In this document: piece by piece, positions 21,811 through 22,525 of the stretch
How positions within the stretch are numbered: position 1 is the first letter of the stretch
Layout: each line of letters opens with the position of its first letter
The notes under the pieces: generated by a model
The model's input: the letters and a program-made list of their open reading frames with translations, nothing else
Told to the model about the DNA's origin: nothing
Database searches by the model: none
Program-made: the position numbers and the translations under genes
Assembly: GCA_039715165.1 (NCBI GenBank)
Contig: JBDLHX010000033.1
Location: forward strand, 1-22,525
Source of the DNA: JAHEEL01 sp039715165
Lineage (GTDB): Bacteria > Actinomycetota > Acidimicrobiia > Spongiisociales > UBA5794
Length of the DNA stretch: 22,525 nucleotides
Direction: 5' to 3'

Positions 21811-21836
21811 CCTCCCCACAGCGCATGTCCCCCCGG
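21811..21836 (+). repeat. 26-bp direct repeat, copy 2
   Basis: Exact second copy of the 26-mer at 21546-21571. Its last ten bases form the left arm and the start of the loop of the first hairpin of the five-hairpin element at 21827-22010. Confidence 0.85.
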
Positions 21837-22010
21837 ACCGAAGGGACGGGGGGACGCGGGATCGCTCTGCGATCCCGCAGGGGGGACAGTGGAGGCTCAG
21901 GCGACGCGTTCCACAGTTCGCGTGTTGGGCGTCGCTCTCATGTGGAACGCTCCCCCCTGCGCATCGGCTGTGCCAATGCGCGTCCCCCCCCACCGTTCCG
22001 GCGGGGGGAC
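21827..22010. repeat. Five back-to-back hairpins (structured intergenic element)
   Basis: Contiguous inverted repeats with almost no spacer: H1 GTCCCCCC/GGGGGGAC (21827-21834, 21848-21855); H2 GCGGGATCGC/GCGATCCCGC (21856-21865, 21869-21878); H3 nested, outer GCAGGGGGGA/TCCCCCCTGC (21877-21886, 21951-21960) with inner GCGTTCCACA/TGTGGAACGC (21906-21915, 21941-21950); H4 GCGCAT/ATGCGC (21959-21964, 21976-21981); H5 GTCCCCCC/GGGGGGAC (21982-21989, 22003-22010). All arms are perfect. The outermost hairpins share the same arm sequence. No protein is encoded. It may be a MITE- or REPIN-like repeat or a structured RNA. Confidence 0.75.
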
Positions 22011-22042
22011 GGGTGTTGTGGGGTGGTCCTCGACGGAGGTTC

Positions 22043-22192
22043 CTAGAGCAGGATGATGTGGAGTTCCCTGGGGCCATGGACGCCGAGGTTGATCTGCTGC
22101 TCGATGTCGGCGGTCAGGCTTGGTCCCGTGATGCAGCCGACGTTGGCCGCACCCAATCGGACAAGCGTCGACAGAGTGACGGAGCCCCGGCT
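22043..22192 (-). pseudogene. C-terminal remnant of a LUD-domain (LutC/YkgG-like) gene
   Basis: On the minus strand the frame ending in TAG at 22045-22043 reads ...LVRLGAANVGCITGPSLTA then DIEQQINLGVHGPRELHIILL. This is the characteristic C-terminus of LUD-domain proteins of the lactate-utilisation LutC type (TGPSxTADIE and GVHGP motifs). Only about 46-50 residues are recognisable; upstream the frame soon meets a stop (22256-22258) and the sequence becomes unrelated, repeat-rich DNA. A whole LutC protein has about 200 residues. So this is the 3' end of a gene that has lost its 5' part, or a gene interrupted by rearrangement. No other lut gene is near. Confidence 0.75.
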
Positions 22193-22369
22193 GGTGCCGA
22201 GGCTCCGTTGGGTATGTCCCCGTACCCGTTGCGGGTCCCCCCGATCGCTGGGGACTCACCCAATTCATGTCCGCTCGGATGGATTCCCCGCAGAATCGTC
22301 GAAGGGAATCGTGCGGGCAATCCGGGGATGTGGACATAGGGTTGGTGAGGAGTCGTTCTGGAGAAGCCC

Positions 22370-22525
22370 GTGAACCAGTCTCCGTCTCAAGACGCAAGGT
22401 TCCAGCGGATGTTCACCGCCCATCGTGATGTGATGTGGGTGTACTGCTACCGGCGACTCCACCGTGACGACGTTCAGGATGCGGTGGCGGAAGTGTTTCT
22501 CGTGGCATGGCGCAGAATCGATCAA
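22370..22525 (+). CDS. ECF-type sigma factor, N-terminal part (runs off the window)
   Basis: From GTG at 22370 the frame reads MNQSPSQDARFQRMFTAHRD and on to VMWVYCYRRLHRDDVQDAVA and EVFLVAWRRIDQ, open to the window end (52 codons). It aligns with region 2.1-2.2 of the two other sigma factors here (YDCHHPDVLAYFARRIGRDDA, EVFAVAWRRID). CTGGAGA lies 6 bases upstream as ribosome binding site. Rest of region 2, region 4 and any partner gene lie outside. It is the third ECF sigma gene in the window and also has a GGACAT element upstream (22332-22337). Confidence 0.88.
   Translation, partial: MNQSPSQDARFQRMFTAHRDVMWVYCYRRLHRDDVQDAVAEVFLVAWRRIDQ

Noticed and set aside
21827..22010. CRISPR array
   Set aside because: Hairpins differ from each other and there are no equal repeats with regular spacers.
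21560..22339. 259-codon plus-strand frame in the repeat region
   Set aside because: Runs through the hairpin element and the antisense of the LUD remnant. Arg/Gly/Pro-rich, no conserved segment.

Overview
The window looks like a chromosomal segment of a high-GC actinobacterium. The evidence is the GC-rich third codon positions, frequent GTG starts, 4-bp stop/start overlaps, Thr-rich linkers after membrane anchors, a class II glutamine synthetase, and a recurrent TANNNT box 6-7 bases before a start codon (leaderless mRNAs). The Thr-rich linkers would fit Acidimicrobiia or a relative, but that placement is inference.

Layout. 1-433 holds the C-terminus of glutamine synthetase II, followed by a perfect hairpin. 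573-5536 holds two convergent modules. Each is an ECF sigma factor of about 187 residues overlapping the gene of a one-pass membrane protein with an extracytoplasmic beta-propeller-like domain. The two propellers are of different kinds, but the short cytoplasmic heads share an R-(S/A)-N-P-x-P motif. 5732-6319 (minus) is a Thr-rich membrane-anchored protein of unknown role. It is divergent from a pterin/folate operon: folM-like SDR, folB, and a folK-folE fusion. moaA follows (molybdenum cofactor), and then a LysM membrane protein with a second membrane-anchored protein.

Next come a degenerate methyltransferase-like gene (11171-11875), a standalone Nfu N-terminal-domain protein (minus), and a hyuA-hyuB hydantoinase/oxoprolinase pair. 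From 15681 to 21472 everything is on the minus strand: two tandem paralogous membrane-anchored propeller proteins, and upstream of them a tetR - ABC ATPase - ABC-2 permease operon with 4-bp overlaps and a palindromic operator over its promoter.

The last kilobase (21500-22369) has no intact gene. It holds GC-rich repeats, a run of five back-to-back hairpins (21827-22010), and the C-terminal remnant of a LUD/LutC-type gene on the minus strand. The window ends in the first 52 codons of a third ECF sigma factor.

The most distinctive theme is the concentration of ECF sigma factors and one-pass propeller proteins, which looks like a family of envelope-sensing modules with exchangeable ectodomains. 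The most distinctive non-coding structure is the five-hairpin element.
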